NCBI GenBank assembly: GCA_963678705.1 | Contig: CAVMBN010000233.1 | Location: 248,001-312,000 of the forward strand | Reading direction: 5' to 3' | Source of the DNA: Panorpa germanica | Lineage: Eukaryota > Arthropoda > Insecta > Mecoptera > Panorpidae | DNA: 64,000 nt | In this document: in pieces, positions 1-11,700 of the stretch | How the letters are laid out: each line of letters begins with the position of its first letter | Position numbering within the stretch: position 1 is the stretch's first letter | Program-made: the position numbers and the translations under genes | Notes under the pieces: generated by a model | Seen by the model: only the letters and a program-made list of their open reading frames with translations | Told to the model about the DNA's origin: nothing | Database searches by the model: none

Positions 1-3000
1 GTATTTTAAAGTAACAGAAATGTATTAATATTTAAAAAAAATTATTTTTTTAGTTTCATCACTACAATTTTTGTGTAAAAGAGACACAGTTAGTACAACT
101 GCAAGTTCAAAAAATATAAAAGTTATTATTAATTTTAATTTCATATTATATATAGCAGCACTTGTGTAAACAAATGTGCATGTTATAATAAAAAAAAACT
201 ATTTAATAACTTTTAACCATATAATTGTATATAAAAATGTATTTTTTTGTAAAGAATGTCACGTTAGCACCCACTCTTAAACTATTTTAAAGTAACAGAA
301 ATGTTTTAATATTTAAAATTTTTATTTTTTTAGTTCCATCATTACTATTTTTGAGTAAAAAAGACACAGTTGGTACAACTGCAAGTATAAAAAATATAAA
401 AGTTAATAATAATTTTAATTTCATATTATATATAGCAGCACTTGTGTGAACAAATGTGCATGTTATAATAAAAAAAAACTATTTAATAACTTTTAACCAT
501 ATAATTGTATGTAAAAATGTATTTTTTTGTAAAGAATGTCACGTTAACACCCACTCTTAAGCTATTTTAAAAAAACAGAAATGTATTATTATTTTAAAAT
601 TTTTATTTTTTTAGTTCCATCACTACAATTTATGTGTAAAAGAGACACAGTTAGTACAACTGCAAGTTCAAAAAATATAAAATTTATTATTAATTTTAAT
701 TTCATATTATATATAGCAGCACTTGTGTAAAGAAATGTGCATGTTATAATAAAAAAAAACTATTTAATAACTTTTAACCATATAATTGTATGTAAAAATG
801 TATTTTTTTGTAAAGAATGTCACGTTAACACCCACTCTTAAGCTATTTTAAAGTAACAGAAATGAATTAATATTTTAAAATTTTTATTTTTTTAGTTCCA
901 TCATTACTATTTTTGAGTAAAAAAGACACAGTTGGTACAACTGCAAGTATAAAAAATATAAAAGTTAATAATAATTTTAATTTCATATTATATATAGCAG
1001 CACTTGTGTGAACAAATGTGCATGTTATAATAAAAAAAAAACTATTTAATAACTTTTAACCATATAATTGTATGTAAAAATGTATTTTTTTGTAAAGAAT
1101 GTCACGGTAACACCCACTCTTAAGCTATTTTAAAGTAACAGAAATGTGTTATTATTTTAAAAATTTTATTTTTTTAGTTTCATCATTACTATTTTTGAGT
1201 AAAAAATACACATTTGGTACAACTGCAAGTACAAAAAATATAAAAGTTAATAATAATTTTAATTTCATATTATATATAGCAGCACTTGTGTATACAAATG
1301 TGCATGATAAAATAAAACAAAATTTTATAACTTTTAACCATATATTTGTATGTAAAAATTTATTTTTTTGTATTGAATTTCACTTTACCACACAATCTAA
1401 ATGTATTTTAAAAAATGTAATTTAAAGTAACAGAAATGTATTAATATTTTAAAATTTTTATTTTTTTAGTTCCATCACTACAATTTTTGTGTAAAAGAGA
1501 CGATTAGTTCAACTGCAAGTTCAAAAAATATAAAAGTTATTATTAATTTTAATTTCATATTATATATAGCAGCACTTGTGTGAACAAATGTGCATGTTAT
1601 AATAAAAAAAAAACTATTTAATAACTTTTAACCATATAATTGTATGTAAAAATGTATTTCTTTGTATAGAATGTCACGTTATCACCCACTATTAAGCTAT
1701 TTTAAAGTAACAGAAATGTGTTATTATTTTAAAAATTTTCTTTTTTTAGTTCCATCATTACTATTTTTGAGTAAAAAAGACACAGTTGGTACAACTGCAA
1801 GTACAAAAAATAAAAAAGTTAATAATAATTTTAATTTTTTATTATATATAGCAGCACTTGTGTATACAAATGTGTATGATAAAATAAAACAAAATTTTTT
1901 AACTTTTAACCATTTATTTGTATGTAAAAATTTATTTTTTTGTATTGAATTTCACTTTACTACACAATCTAATTGTATTTTAAAGTAACAGAAATGTATT
2001 AATATTTTAAAAATTTTATTTTCTTAGTTACATCACTACAATTTTTGTGTAAAAGAGACACAGTTAGTACAACTGCAAGTTCAAAAAATATAAAAGTTAT
2101 TATTAATTTTAATTTCATATTATATATAGCAGCACTTGTGTAAACAAATGTGCATGTTATAATAAAAAAAAACTATTTAATAACTTTTAACTATATAATT
2201 GTATGTAAAAATGTATTTTTTTGTAAAGAATGTCACGTTAGCACCCACTCTTAAGCTATTTTAAAGTAACAGAAATGTTTTAATATTTAAAATTTTTATT
2301 TTTTTAGTTCCATCATTACTATTTTTGAGTAAAAAAGACACAGTTGATACAACTGCAAGTATAAAAAATATAAAAGGTATTAATAATTTTAATTTCATAT
2401 TATATATAGCAGCACTTGTGTGAACAAATGTGCATGTTATAATAAAAAAAAAACTATTTAATAACTTTTAACCATATAATTGTATGTAAAAATGATTTTT
2501 TTTTTATAGAATGTCACGTTATCACCCACTCTTAAGCTATTTTAAAGTAACAGAAATGTGTTATTATTTCAAAAATTTTATTTTTTTAGTTCCATCATTA
2601 CTATTGTTGAGTAAAAAAGACACAGTTGGTACAACTGCAAGTACAAATAATATAAAAGTTAATAATAATTTTAATTTCATATTATATATAGCATCACTTG
2701 TGTATACAAATGTAAATTATAAAATAAATCAAAATTTTATAACTTTTAACCATATATTTGTATGTAAAAATTTATTTTTTTGTATTGAATTTTACTTTAC
2801 CACACAATCTAAATGTGTTTTAAAGTAACAGAAATGTATTAATATTTTAAAATTTTTATTTTTTTAGTTCCATCACTACAATTTTTGTGTAAAAGAGACA
2901 CAGTTCGTACAACTGCAAGTTCAAAAAATATAAAAGTTATTATTAATTTTAATTTCATATTATATATAGCAGCACTTGTGTGAACAAATGTGCATGTTAT

Positions 3001-6000
3001 AATAAAAAAAAACTATTTATTAACTTTTAACCATATAACTGTATGTATAAATGTATTTTGTTGTATAGAATGTCAAGTTATCACCCACTCTTAAGCTATT
3101 TGAAAGTAACAGAAATGTGTTATTTAAAAAAAAATATTTTTTTAGATCCATCAATACTATTTTTGAGTAAAAAAGACACAGTTGGTACAACTGCAAGTAC
3201 AAAAAATATAAAAGTTAATAATAATTTTAATTTCATATTATATATAGCAGCACTTGTGTATACAAATGTGCATGATAAAATAAAACAAAATTTTATAATT
3301 TTTAATTATATATTTGTATGTAAAAATTCATTTTTTTGTATTGAATTTCACTTTACACACAATCTAAATGTATTTTAAAGTAACAGAAATGTATTTATTT
3401 TAAAATTTTTATTTTTTTATTTCCATCACTACAATTTATGTGTAAAAGAGACACAGTTAGTACAACTGCAAGTTCAAAAAATATAAAATTTATTATTAAT
3501 TTTAATTTCATATTATATATAACAGCACTTGTGTGAAGAAATGTGCATGTTATAATAAAAAAAAACTATTTAATAACTTTTAACCATATAATTGTATGTA
3601 AAAATGTATTTTTTTGTAAAGAATGTCACGTTAACACTCACTTTTAAGCTATTTGAAAGTAACAGAAATGAATTAATATTTTAAAATTTGTCTTTTTTTA
3701 GTTTCATCATTACAATTTTTGAGTAAAAAAGACACAGTTGGTACAACTGCAAGTATAAAAAATATAAAAGTTAATAATAATTTTAATTTCATATTATATA
3801 TAGCAGCACTTGTGTGAACAAATGTGCATGTTATAATAAAAAAAAAAACTATTTAATAACTTTTAACCATATAATTGTATGTAAAAATGTATTTTTTTGT
3901 AAAGAATGTCACGTTAACACCCACTCTTAAGCTATTTTAAAGTAACAGAAATGTATTAATATTTTAAAATTTTTTTTTTTTTAACTCCATCACTACAATT
4001 TATGTGTAAAAGAGACACAGTTAGTACAACTGCAAGTTCAAAAAATATAAAATTTATTATTAATTTTAATTTCATATTATATATAGCAGCACTTGTGTAA
4101 AGAAATGTGCATGTTATAATAAAAAAAAACTGTTTAATAACTTTTAACCATATAATTGTATGAAAAAATGTATTTTTTTGTAAAGAATGTCACGTTAACA
4201 CATACTCTTAAGCTATTTTAAAGTAACAGAAATGAATTAATATTTTAAAATTTTTATTTTTTTAGTTCCATCATTACTATTTTTGAGTAAAAAAGACACA
4301 GTTGGTACAACTGCAAGTATAAAAAATATAAAAGTTAATAATAATTTTAATATTATATTATATATAGCAGCACTTGTGTGAACAAATGTGCATGTTCTAA
4401 TAAAAAAAAAAAACTATTTAATAACTTTTAACCATATAATTGTATGTGAAAATGTATTTTTTTGTAAAGAATGTCACGTTAACACCCACTCTTAAGCTAT
4501 TTTAAAGTAACAGAAATGTGCTATTATTTTAAAAATTTTATTTTTTTAGTTTCATCATTACTATTTTTGAGTAAAAAAGACACATTTGATACAACTGCAA
4601 GTACAAAAAATATAAAAGTTAATAATAATTTTAATTTCATATTATATATAGCAGCACTTGTGTATACAAATGTGCATGATAAAATAAAACAAAATTTTAT
4701 AACTTTTAACCATATATTTGTATGTAAAAATTTATTTTTTTGTATTGAATTTCACTTTACCACACAATCTAAATGTATTTTAATAAATGTAATTTAAAGT
4801 AACAGAAATGTATTAATATTTTAAAATTTTTATTTTTTTAGTTCCATCACTACAATTTTTGTGTAAAAGAGACAGTTAGTTCAACTGCAAGTTCAAAAAA
4901 TATAAATGTTATTATTAATTTTTAATTCATATTATATATAGCAGCACTTGTGTAAACAAATGTGCATGTTATAATAAAAAAAAAACTATTTAATAACTTT
5001 TAACCATATAATTGTATGTAAAAATGTATTTCTTTTTATAGAATGTCACGTTATCACCCACTATTAAGCTATTTTAAAGTAACAGAAATGTGTTATTATT
5101 TTAAAAATTTTCTTTTTTTAGTTCCATCATTACTATTTTTGAGTAAAAAAGACACAGTTGGTACAACTGCAAGTACAAAAAATAAAAAAGTTAATAATAA
5201 TTTTAATTTTATATTATATATAGCAGCACTTGTGTATACAAATGTGTATGATGCAATAAAACAAAATTTTATAACTTTTAACCATTTATTTGTATGTAAA
5301 AATTAATTTTTTTTTATTGAATTTCACTTTACTACACAATCTAAATGTATTTTAAAGTAACAGAAATGTATTAATATTTTAAAAATTTTATTTTCTTAGT
5401 TACATCACTATAATTTTTGTGTAAAAGAGACACAGTTAGTACAACTGCAAGTTCAAAAAATATAGAAGTTATTATTAATTTTAATTTCATATTATATATA
5501 GCAGCACTTGTGTGAAGAAATGTGCATGTTATAATAAAAAAAAACTATTTAATAACTTTTAACCATATAATTGTATGTAAAAATGTATTTTTTTGTATAG
5601 AATGTCACGTTATCACCCACTCTTAAGCTATTTTAAAGTAACAGAAATGTGTTATTATTTTCAAAATTTTATTTTTTTAGTTCCATCATTACTATTTTTT
5701 AGTAAAAAAGACACAGTTGGTACAACTGCAAGTACAAAAAATATAAAAGTTAATAATAATTTCAATTTCATATGATATATAGCAGCACTTGTGTATACAA
5801 ATGTGCATGATAAAATAAAACAAAATTTTATAACTTTTAACCATATATTTGTATATAAAAATTTATTTTTTTGTATAGAATTTCACTTTACCACACAATC
5901 TAAATGTATTTTAAAGTAACAGAAATGTATTAATATTTAAAAAAAATTATTTTTTTAGTTCCATCATTACTATTTTTGAGTAAAAAAGACACAGTTTGTA

Positions 6001-6581
6001 CAACTGCAAGTTCAAAAAATATAAAAGTTATTATTAATTTTAATTTCATATTATATATAGCAGCACTTGTGTAAACAAATGTGCATGTTATAATAAAAAA
6101 AAACTATTTAATAACTTTTAACCATATAATTGTATGTAAAAATGTATTTTTTTGTGTAGAATGTCACGTTATTACCCACTCTTAAGCTATTTTAAAAGAA
6201 CAGAAATGTGTTATTATTTTAAAAAATTTTTTTTTTTTAGTTTTATCATTACTATTTTTGAGTAAAAAAGACACAGTTGGTACAACTGCAAGTACAAAAA
6301 ATATAAAAGTTAATAATAATTTTAATTTCATATTATATATAGCATCACTTGTGTATACAAATGTAAATGATAAAATAAATCAAAATTTTATAACTTTTTA
6401 CCATATATTTGTATGTAAAAATTTATTTTTTTGTATTGAATTTCACTTTACCACACAATCTAAATGTGTTTTAAAGTAACAGAAATGTATTAATATTTTA
6501 AAATTTTTATTTTTTTAGTTCCATCACTACAATTTTTGTGTAAAAGAGACACAGTTAGTACAACTGCAAGTTCAAAAAATA
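1..6581 (+). repeat. Satellite array block 1, ~280-bp monomers
   Basis: Head-to-tail monomers of about 277-294 bp. Each is recognised by the boundary motif AAAGTAACAGAAATG, seen near 10, 291, 851, 1134, 1428, 1707, 1986, 2266, 2548 and 2827. Two subfamilies are mixed. Type A ends with the run GTCACGTTAACACCCACTC and has GTGTGAACAAATG in its middle. Type B ends with CACTTTACCACACAATC and has GTGTATACAAATG. Order is irregular: four A monomers come first, then a mix of A and B. Base composition is about four-fifths A+T. No CENP-B box was seen. The block ends where the truncated BEL/Pao element is inserted. A centromeric or pericentromeric location is possible but only inferred from array size and TE load. 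Confidence 0.95.
2511..2828 (+). other. Recurrent satellite open reading frame (type B monomer), representative copy
   Basis: An open frame of about 105 codons begins at the ATG in the last part of one monomer and runs through the following type B monomer to a TAA at its end. It starts MSRYHPLLSYFKVTEM, then has a hydrophobic stretch (FIFLVPSLL), a polar middle (KDTVGTTAS) and a second hydrophobic part (ILYIAALVY). Other near full-length copies lie at 1662-1988, 3043-3378, 8832-9167, 11940-12266, 15728-16075, 30388-30705, 33450-33767, 39015-39341, 41257-41577, 42652-42978, 44884-45204 and 59247-59573; many shorter ones exist. Type A monomers show the same frame with a few stops. At this composition roughly one codon in ten should be a stop, so about 100 open codons are unexpected. 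However, A/B differences are almost all amino-acid changing, and array homogenisation would copy any frame. I recognise no family. Coding status is doubtful. Confidence 0.3.
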
Positions 6582-7250
6582 TATTCACAAAATAAGATCT
6601 TATAAAAGAATATGTTCTCCTCTGTTTGATGAATTACAAGAAACTTGCACTTCATTACTGGAATTAAATATTGATAACGATTCTGAAATAAAAAGAATAA
6701 ATGATATACGTGCTGATCTTTACAATAAATATGTAGATATAGAGTCCGTAGTAAATGAAATACTTCCTGATCCTGAACCGGAATCATCTCTAAATATAAG
6801 TAATTCATGCAATCATACTAATAACAATATTGAAAAACCTCATACTTCTGTACCTACTTTCTACGGTGATATTGCAAGTTGGAATGCCTTTAAATCAAAA
6901 AATTAACTTGACTGTGAATCAAGCTTATATAATTTGATTTAAAGGCATTCCAACTTGCAATATCACCGTAGAAAGTAGGTACAGAAGTATGAGGTTTTTC
7001 AATATTGTTATTAGTATGATTGCATGAATTACTTATATTTAGAGATGATTCCGGTTCAGGATCAGGAAGTATTTCATTTACTACGGACTCTATATCTACA
7101 TATTTATTGTAAAGATCAGCACGTATATCATTTATTCTTTTTATTTCAGAATCGTTATCAATATTTAATTCCAGTAATGAAGTGCAAGTTTCTTGTAATT
7201 CATCAAACAGAGGAGAACATATTCTTTTATAAGATCTTATTTTGTGAATA
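6582..7250. repeat. 318-bp inverted repeat inside BEL/Pao gag, 33-bp spacer
   Basis: Left arm 6582-6899 and right arm 6933-7250 are reverse complements across their full length by eye; spacer 6900-6932. The right arm is the normal minus-strand gag coding sequence. The left arm is the same codons copied in the opposite direction, so the plus strand also has an open gag-like frame. A transcript across it would form a very long hairpin. Confidence 0.95.
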
Positions 7251-7360
7251 TTATAAGTAGAAGGATCATCTACATTTATTTTATCAATTAATTTGATATG
7301 AATATCTAAAGTAGATTGAATGGAAAGCAATTTAGCATTTAGTTTTCTTAATACTGCCAT
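6890..7360 (-). pseudogene. BEL/Pao gag N-terminal fragment, truncated
   Basis: The ATG at 7360-7358 starts MAVLRKLNAK. The frame extends upstream only through non-ATG codons, so this start is preferred. The fragment is 156 residues long, against well over 1500 for a complete Gag-Pol polyprotein such as the one at 53034. The first part is charged and probably helical, with an acidic stretch near residues 95-110 (ILPDPEPESS). The C-terminal end has VPTFYGDIASWNAFKSNY, which matches the start of the DUF1759 region found in Pao gag proteins (compare LKTFDGTLEKW in the 53034 polyprotein). The frame runs 11 codons past the inverted-repeat arm into the spacer and then stops. It is non-functional because all downstream domains are absent. 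Confidence 0.75.
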
Positions 7361-7429
7361 GATGATAATAAATATTATTGAATATTTAATCAAAACAGTA
7401 AATAAGTTATGTATATACCTAACAACTTT

Positions 7430-7945
7430 GTGGTTGAGGTGTAGATGATTAAAAATATACGTATGAAATCAACTTTGTGGGTTGACGTATATTTAAATTT
7501 ATGTATATACCTATGAAATCAACTCTATGAGGTTGAGGTATAAATGATTAAACATATACGTATGAAATCAACTCTATGAGGTTGACGTATATTTAAATTT
7601 ATGTACATACCTATGAAATCAACTCTATGAGGTTGAGGTATACATAAATTATAGTATATACCTATAAAATCAACTCTATGAGGTTGAGGTATAAATGATT
7701 AAACATATACGTATGAAATCAACTCTATGAGGTTGACGTATATTTAAATTTATGTATATACCTTTGAAATCAACTTTGTGGGGTTGAGGTATACATAAAT
7801 TATAGTATATACCCATAAAATCAACTCTATGAGGTTGAGGTATAAATGATTAAACATATACGTATGAAATCAACTCTATGAGGTTGACGTATATTATATT
7901 TTATGTATATACCTATGAAATCAACTCTATGAGGTTGAGGTATAA
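7430..7945. repeat. Array of 11 palindromic hairpin units in the BEL/Pao leader
   Basis: Eleven units, about 47-50 bp apart, each hold two nested complementary segments. The outer pair is ATACC with GGTAT or ATACG with CGTAT; the inner pair is TCAAC with GTTGA. The apical loop is usually TCTATGAG, and a 7-nt bulge (TATGAAA) sits on one side. Units alternate between the C-G and G-C version, with both sides changing together. Units lie near 7431, 7456, 7492, 7553, 7602, 7653, 7705, 7753, 7806, 7857 and 7905. The unit near 7806 has CCC for CCT, with its partner unchanged. The array lies between primer-binding site and gag, where retroelement RNAs carry packaging signals and gypsy carries its insulator. 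Function is unknown. Confidence 0.85.
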
Positions 7946-7957
7946 GTGACCATTTCT

Positions 7958-8104
7958 ATGAGAACGAATGTAAAATATAATATTGAAAGCAATTATAAAC
8001 AAGATGCAAATGGGGTTATTAATTATTTATCGGTAACATCAAAAACTAGATCATATATGCAGTATTTTTATGCTCCAGATAATCAATTCCCAGCTATGTT
8101 GTAG
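7958..8104 (+). other. 48-codon open frame antisense to the BEL/Pao leader
   Basis: ATG at 7958 to TAG at 8104, with a stop just upstream in frame. The product is polar and tyrosine-rich (for example NYLSVTSKTRSYMQYFY). It is antisense to the element and matches nothing I recognise. It may be chance, although the composition is less low-complexity than the surrounding satellite. It is repeated at 13745-13891 in copy 2. Confidence 0.15.
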
Positions 8105-8196
8105 TGTAATATGCAGAATTTCAATATTTTACCTCATAATCAATTTTCGAAGATGGTGTGGATTCATTTTGTTCAATTCACAATAGCTGTTCAAAA

Positions 8197-8385
8197 ATGG
8201 TTGGTTGACAACATCCGTTGCTCAATGGAACAATGGTTGGTTGACGACATCCTTTGCTATAAGCACCAATGGTTGTTTTATGACATCCGTTGTTATATGC
8301 AACAATAGTTGCTTGACGACATCCGTTGTTATAAGGACCAAATGGTTAATTTACGATATCCGGCTCGAAGGACCAATGTTTGGGT
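8197..8385. repeat. 36-bp minisatellite next to, and including, the primer-binding site
   Basis: Five to six units begin near 8197, 8233, 8269, 8305 and 8342. Each has the pattern ATGGTTGGTTGACGACATCC followed by GTTGTTATAAGGACCA or variants. The last unit has the true tRNA-Tyr complement in the corresponding place (ATCCGGCTCGAAGGACCA). The unit length is 12 codons, so short frames stay open through it, but no protein function is implied. Confidence 0.8.
8359..8375 (-). other. BEL/Pao primer-binding site, tRNA-Tyr
   Basis: The plus strand reads TCCGGCTCGAAGGACCA, the 3' end of animal tRNA-Tyr including CCA. The minus strand is thus TGGTCCTTCGAGCCGGA, one base after the LTR end. This is the same PBS as in the full BEL element (52822-52838). 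It is a primer site and not a tRNA gene, as no tRNA body is present. Confidence 0.85.
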
Positions 8386-8714
8386 TTGGGTGTCTTTTTC
8401 TATGCAATTAAGTAAACACCCAATTTTATAATATTGTATAATTTTGCTGATGTTTCGTAATTAAAATCATTGGTAATTAACTACAATTAATTGTATTAAT
8501 TTAATATAATCAATTAAACCTTTATTGAAATAATACTAATGCGACAAAAATGAACATGCTTTATTAAGCTAATAAAAATGAATGAATAGAAACAAATGAA
8601 TTCTAGTTAATGATTTTACAATTTTAAAAGGTTACTAAGATAATAAATAAATTTGACAATAAAGAAATTTATAAATATTTAATAGAAGGTAAATGTTTAT
8701 TTGTTTCTTTAACA
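8377..8714 (-). repeat. LTR of the truncated BEL/Pao element
   Basis: 338 bp, starting TGTTAAAGAAAC and ending CCCAAACA on the minus strand, with the standard TG...CA ends. It adjoins the PBS internally and the satellite target duplication AAATA externally. It is not similar to the 463-bp LTR of the element at 52359, so it belongs to a different BEL/Pao family using the same primer tRNA. Confidence 0.8.
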
Positions 8715-11700
8715 AAATATAAAAGTTATTATTAATTTTAATTTCATATTATATATAGCAGCACTTGTGTGAACAAATGTGCATGTTATAATAAAAAAAA
8801 ACTATTTATTAACTTTTAACCATATAACTGTATGTATAAATGTATTTTGTTGTATAGAATGTCAAGTTATCACCCACTCTTAAGCTATTTGAAAGTAACA
8901 GAAATGTGTTATTTAAAAAAAAATATTTTTTTAGATCCATCAATACTATTTTTGAGTAAAAAAGACACAGTTGGTACAACTGCAAGTACAAAAAATATAA
9001 AAGTTAATAATAATTTTAATTTCATATTATATATAGCAGCACTTGTGTATACAAATGTGCATGATAAAATAAAACAAAATTTTATAATTTTTAATTATAT
9101 ATTTGTATGTAAAAATTCATTTTTTTGTATTGAATTTCACTTTACACACAATCTAAATGTATTTTAAAGTAACAGAAATGTATTTATTTTAAAATTTTTA
9201 TTTTTTTATTTCCATCACTACAATTTATGTGTAAAAGAGACACAGTTAGTACAACTGCAAGTTCAAAAAATATAAAATTTATTATTAATTTTAATTTCAT
9301 ATTATATATAACAGCACTTGTGTGAAGAAATGTGCATGTTATAATAAAAAAAAACTATTTAATAACTTTTAACCATATAATTGTATGTAAAAATGTATTT
9401 TTTTGTAAAGAATGTCACGTTAACACTCACTTTTAAGCTATTTGAAAGTAACAGAAATGAATTAATATTTTAAAATTTGTCTTTTTTTAGTTTCATCATT
9501 ACAATTTTTGAGTAAAAAAGACACAGTTGGTACAACTGCAAGTATAAAAAATATAAAAGTTAATAATAATTTTAATTTCATATTATATATAGCAGCACTT
9601 GTGTGAACAAATGTGCATGTTATAATAAAAAAAAAAACTATTTAATAACTTTTAACCATATAATTGTATGTAAAAATGTATTTTTTTGTAAAGAATGTCA
9701 CGTTAACACCCACTCTTAAGCTATTTTAAAGTAACAGAAATGTATTAATATTTTAAAATTTTTTTTTTTTAACTCCATCACTACAATTTATGTGTAAAAG
9801 AGACACAGTTAGTACAACTGCAAGTTCAAAAAATATAAAATTTATTATTAATTTTAATTTCATATTATATATAGCAGCACTTGTGTAAAGAAATGTGCAT
9901 GTTATAATAAAAAAAAACTATTTAATAACTTTTAACCATATAATTGTATGAAAAAATGTATTTTTTTGTAAAGAATGTCACGTTAACACATACTCTTAAG
10001 CTATTTTAAAGTAACAGAAATGAATTAATATTTTAAAATTTTTATTTTTTTAGTTCCATCATTACTATTTTTGAGTAAAAAAGACACAGTTGGTACAACT
10101 GCAAGTATAAAAAATATAAAAGTTAATAATAATTTTAATATTATATTATATATAGCAGCACTTGTGTGAACAAATGTGCATGTTCTAATAAAAAAAAAAA
10201 ACTATTTAATAACTTTTAACCATATAATTGTATGTGAAAATGTATTTTTTTGTAAAGAATGTCACGTTAACACCCACTCTTAAGCTATTTTAAAGTAACA
10301 GAAATGTGTTATTATTTTAAAAATTTTATTTTTTTAGTTTCATCATTACTATTTTTGAGTAAAAAAGACACATTTGATACAACTGCAAGTACAAAAAATA
10401 TAAAAGTTATTAATAATTTTAATTTCATATTATATATAGCAGCACTTGTGTATACAAATGTGCATGATAAAATAAAACAAAATTTTATAACTTTTAACCA
10501 TATATTTGTATGTAAAAATTTATTTTTTTGTATTGAATTTCACTTTACCACACAATCTAAATGTATTTTAATAAATGTAATTTAAAGTAACAGAAATGTA
10601 TTAATATTTTAAAATTTTTATTTTTTTAGTTCCATCACTACAATTTTTGTGTAAAAGAGACAGTTAGTTCAACTGCAAGTTCAAAAAATATAAATGTTAT
10701 TATTAATTTTTAATTCATATTATATATAGCAGCACTTGTGTAAACAAATGTGCATGTTATAATAAAAAAAAAACTATTTAATAACTTTTAACCATATAAT
10801 TGTATGTAAAAATGTATTTCTTTTTATAGAATGTCACGTTATCACCCACTATTAAGCTATTTTAAAGTAACAGAAATGTGTTATTATTTTAAAAATTTTC
10901 TTTTTTTAGTTCCATCATTACTATTTTTGAGTAAAAAAGACACAGTTGGTACAACTGCAAGTACAAAAAATAAAAAAGTTAATAATAATTTTAATTTTAT
11001 ATTATATATAGCAGCACTTGTGTATACAAATGTGTATGATGCAATAAAACAAAATTTTATAACTTTTAACCATTTATTTGTATGTAAAAATTAATTTTTT
11101 TTTATTGAATTTCACTTTACTACACAATCTAAATGTATTTTAAAGTAACAGAAATGTATTAATATTTTAAAAATTTTATTTTCTTAGTTACATCACTATA
11201 ATTTTTGTGTAAAAGAGACACAGTTAGTACAACTGCAAGTTCAAAAAATATAGAAGTTATTATTAATTTTAATTTCATATTATATATAGCAGCACTTGTG
11301 TGAAGAAATGTGCATGTTATAATAAAAAAAAACTATTTAATAACTTTTAACCATATAATTGTATGTAAAAATGTATTTTTTTGTATAGAATGTCACGTTA
11401 TCACCCACTCTTAAGCTATTTTAAAGTAACAGAAATGTGTTATTATTTTCAAAATTTTATTTTTTTAGTTCCATCATTACTATTTTTTAGTAAAAAAGAC
11501 ACAGTTGGTACAACTGCAAGTACAAAAAATATAAAAGTTAATAATAATTTCAATTTCATATGATATATAGCAGCACTTGTGTATACAAATGTGCATGATA
11601 AAATAAAACAAAATTTTATAACTTTTAACCATATATTTGTATATAAAAATTTATTTTTTTGTATAGAATTTCACTTTACCACACAATCTAAATGTATTTT

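Larger units (their letters stand above)
2926..8714 (+). repeat. Higher-order tandem duplication, unit 1 (5789 bp)
   Basis: About 13 satellite monomers plus the complete 2.13-kb BEL/Pao fragment are repeated immediately downstream at 8715-14501. Identity is near-perfect by eye: differences are mainly homopolymer length (for example the T run near 6235) and a few single bases (near 7895 and 8760). The offset drifts only from 5789 to 5787. The left edge falls inside the monomer at its AAATATAAAAGTTATT segment. The right edge is the outer end of the LTR plus target duplication. This fits unequal crossing-over between monomers on the two sides of the insertion. An assembly artefact is the main alternative. 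Confidence 0.9.
6582..8714 (-). mobile_element. Truncated, folded-back BEL/Pao LTR retrotransposon fragment (copy 1)
   Basis: Read on the minus strand the order is: 5' LTR (8714-8377), a tRNA-Tyr primer-binding site (8375-8359), a leader of about 1 kb with a 36-bp minisatellite and a hairpin array, and the start of gag (7360-6890). Gag is followed by a 318-bp inverted copy of itself. There is no 3' LTR, pol or polypurine tract. Satellite sequence flanks both sides and shares the 5-bp duplication AAATA (6577-6581 and 8715-8719). The whole 2133 bp therefore behaves as one integration event, not a later truncation. An aberrant cDNA formed by template switching would explain this. It was later duplicated as part of the 5.79-kb unit. 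Confidence 0.85.

Noticed and set aside
1-6581. Satellite frames as separate annotated host genes
   Set aside because: No family match, mostly amino-acid-changing variation and tandem homogenisation; one representative frame per strand is listed instead at low confidence.
7430-7945. Hammerhead-ribozyme-like text (CTATGAG, GAAATC) in the hairpin units
   Set aside because: The core CUGANGA is not present; the repeated text is CTCTATGAG with a different pairing plan, and no NUH cleavage site is placed correctly.
7430-7945. CRISPR-like array of palindromic repeats
   Set aside because: The spacers are themselves repeats of two or three types, the context is an insect retroelement leader, and no cas genes exist.
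8359-8375. Possible tRNA-Tyr gene
   Set aside because: Only the 3' end with CCA matches; there is no anticodon or D arm, CCA is not encoded in animal tRNA genes, and it sits next to an LTR, so it is a primer-binding site.
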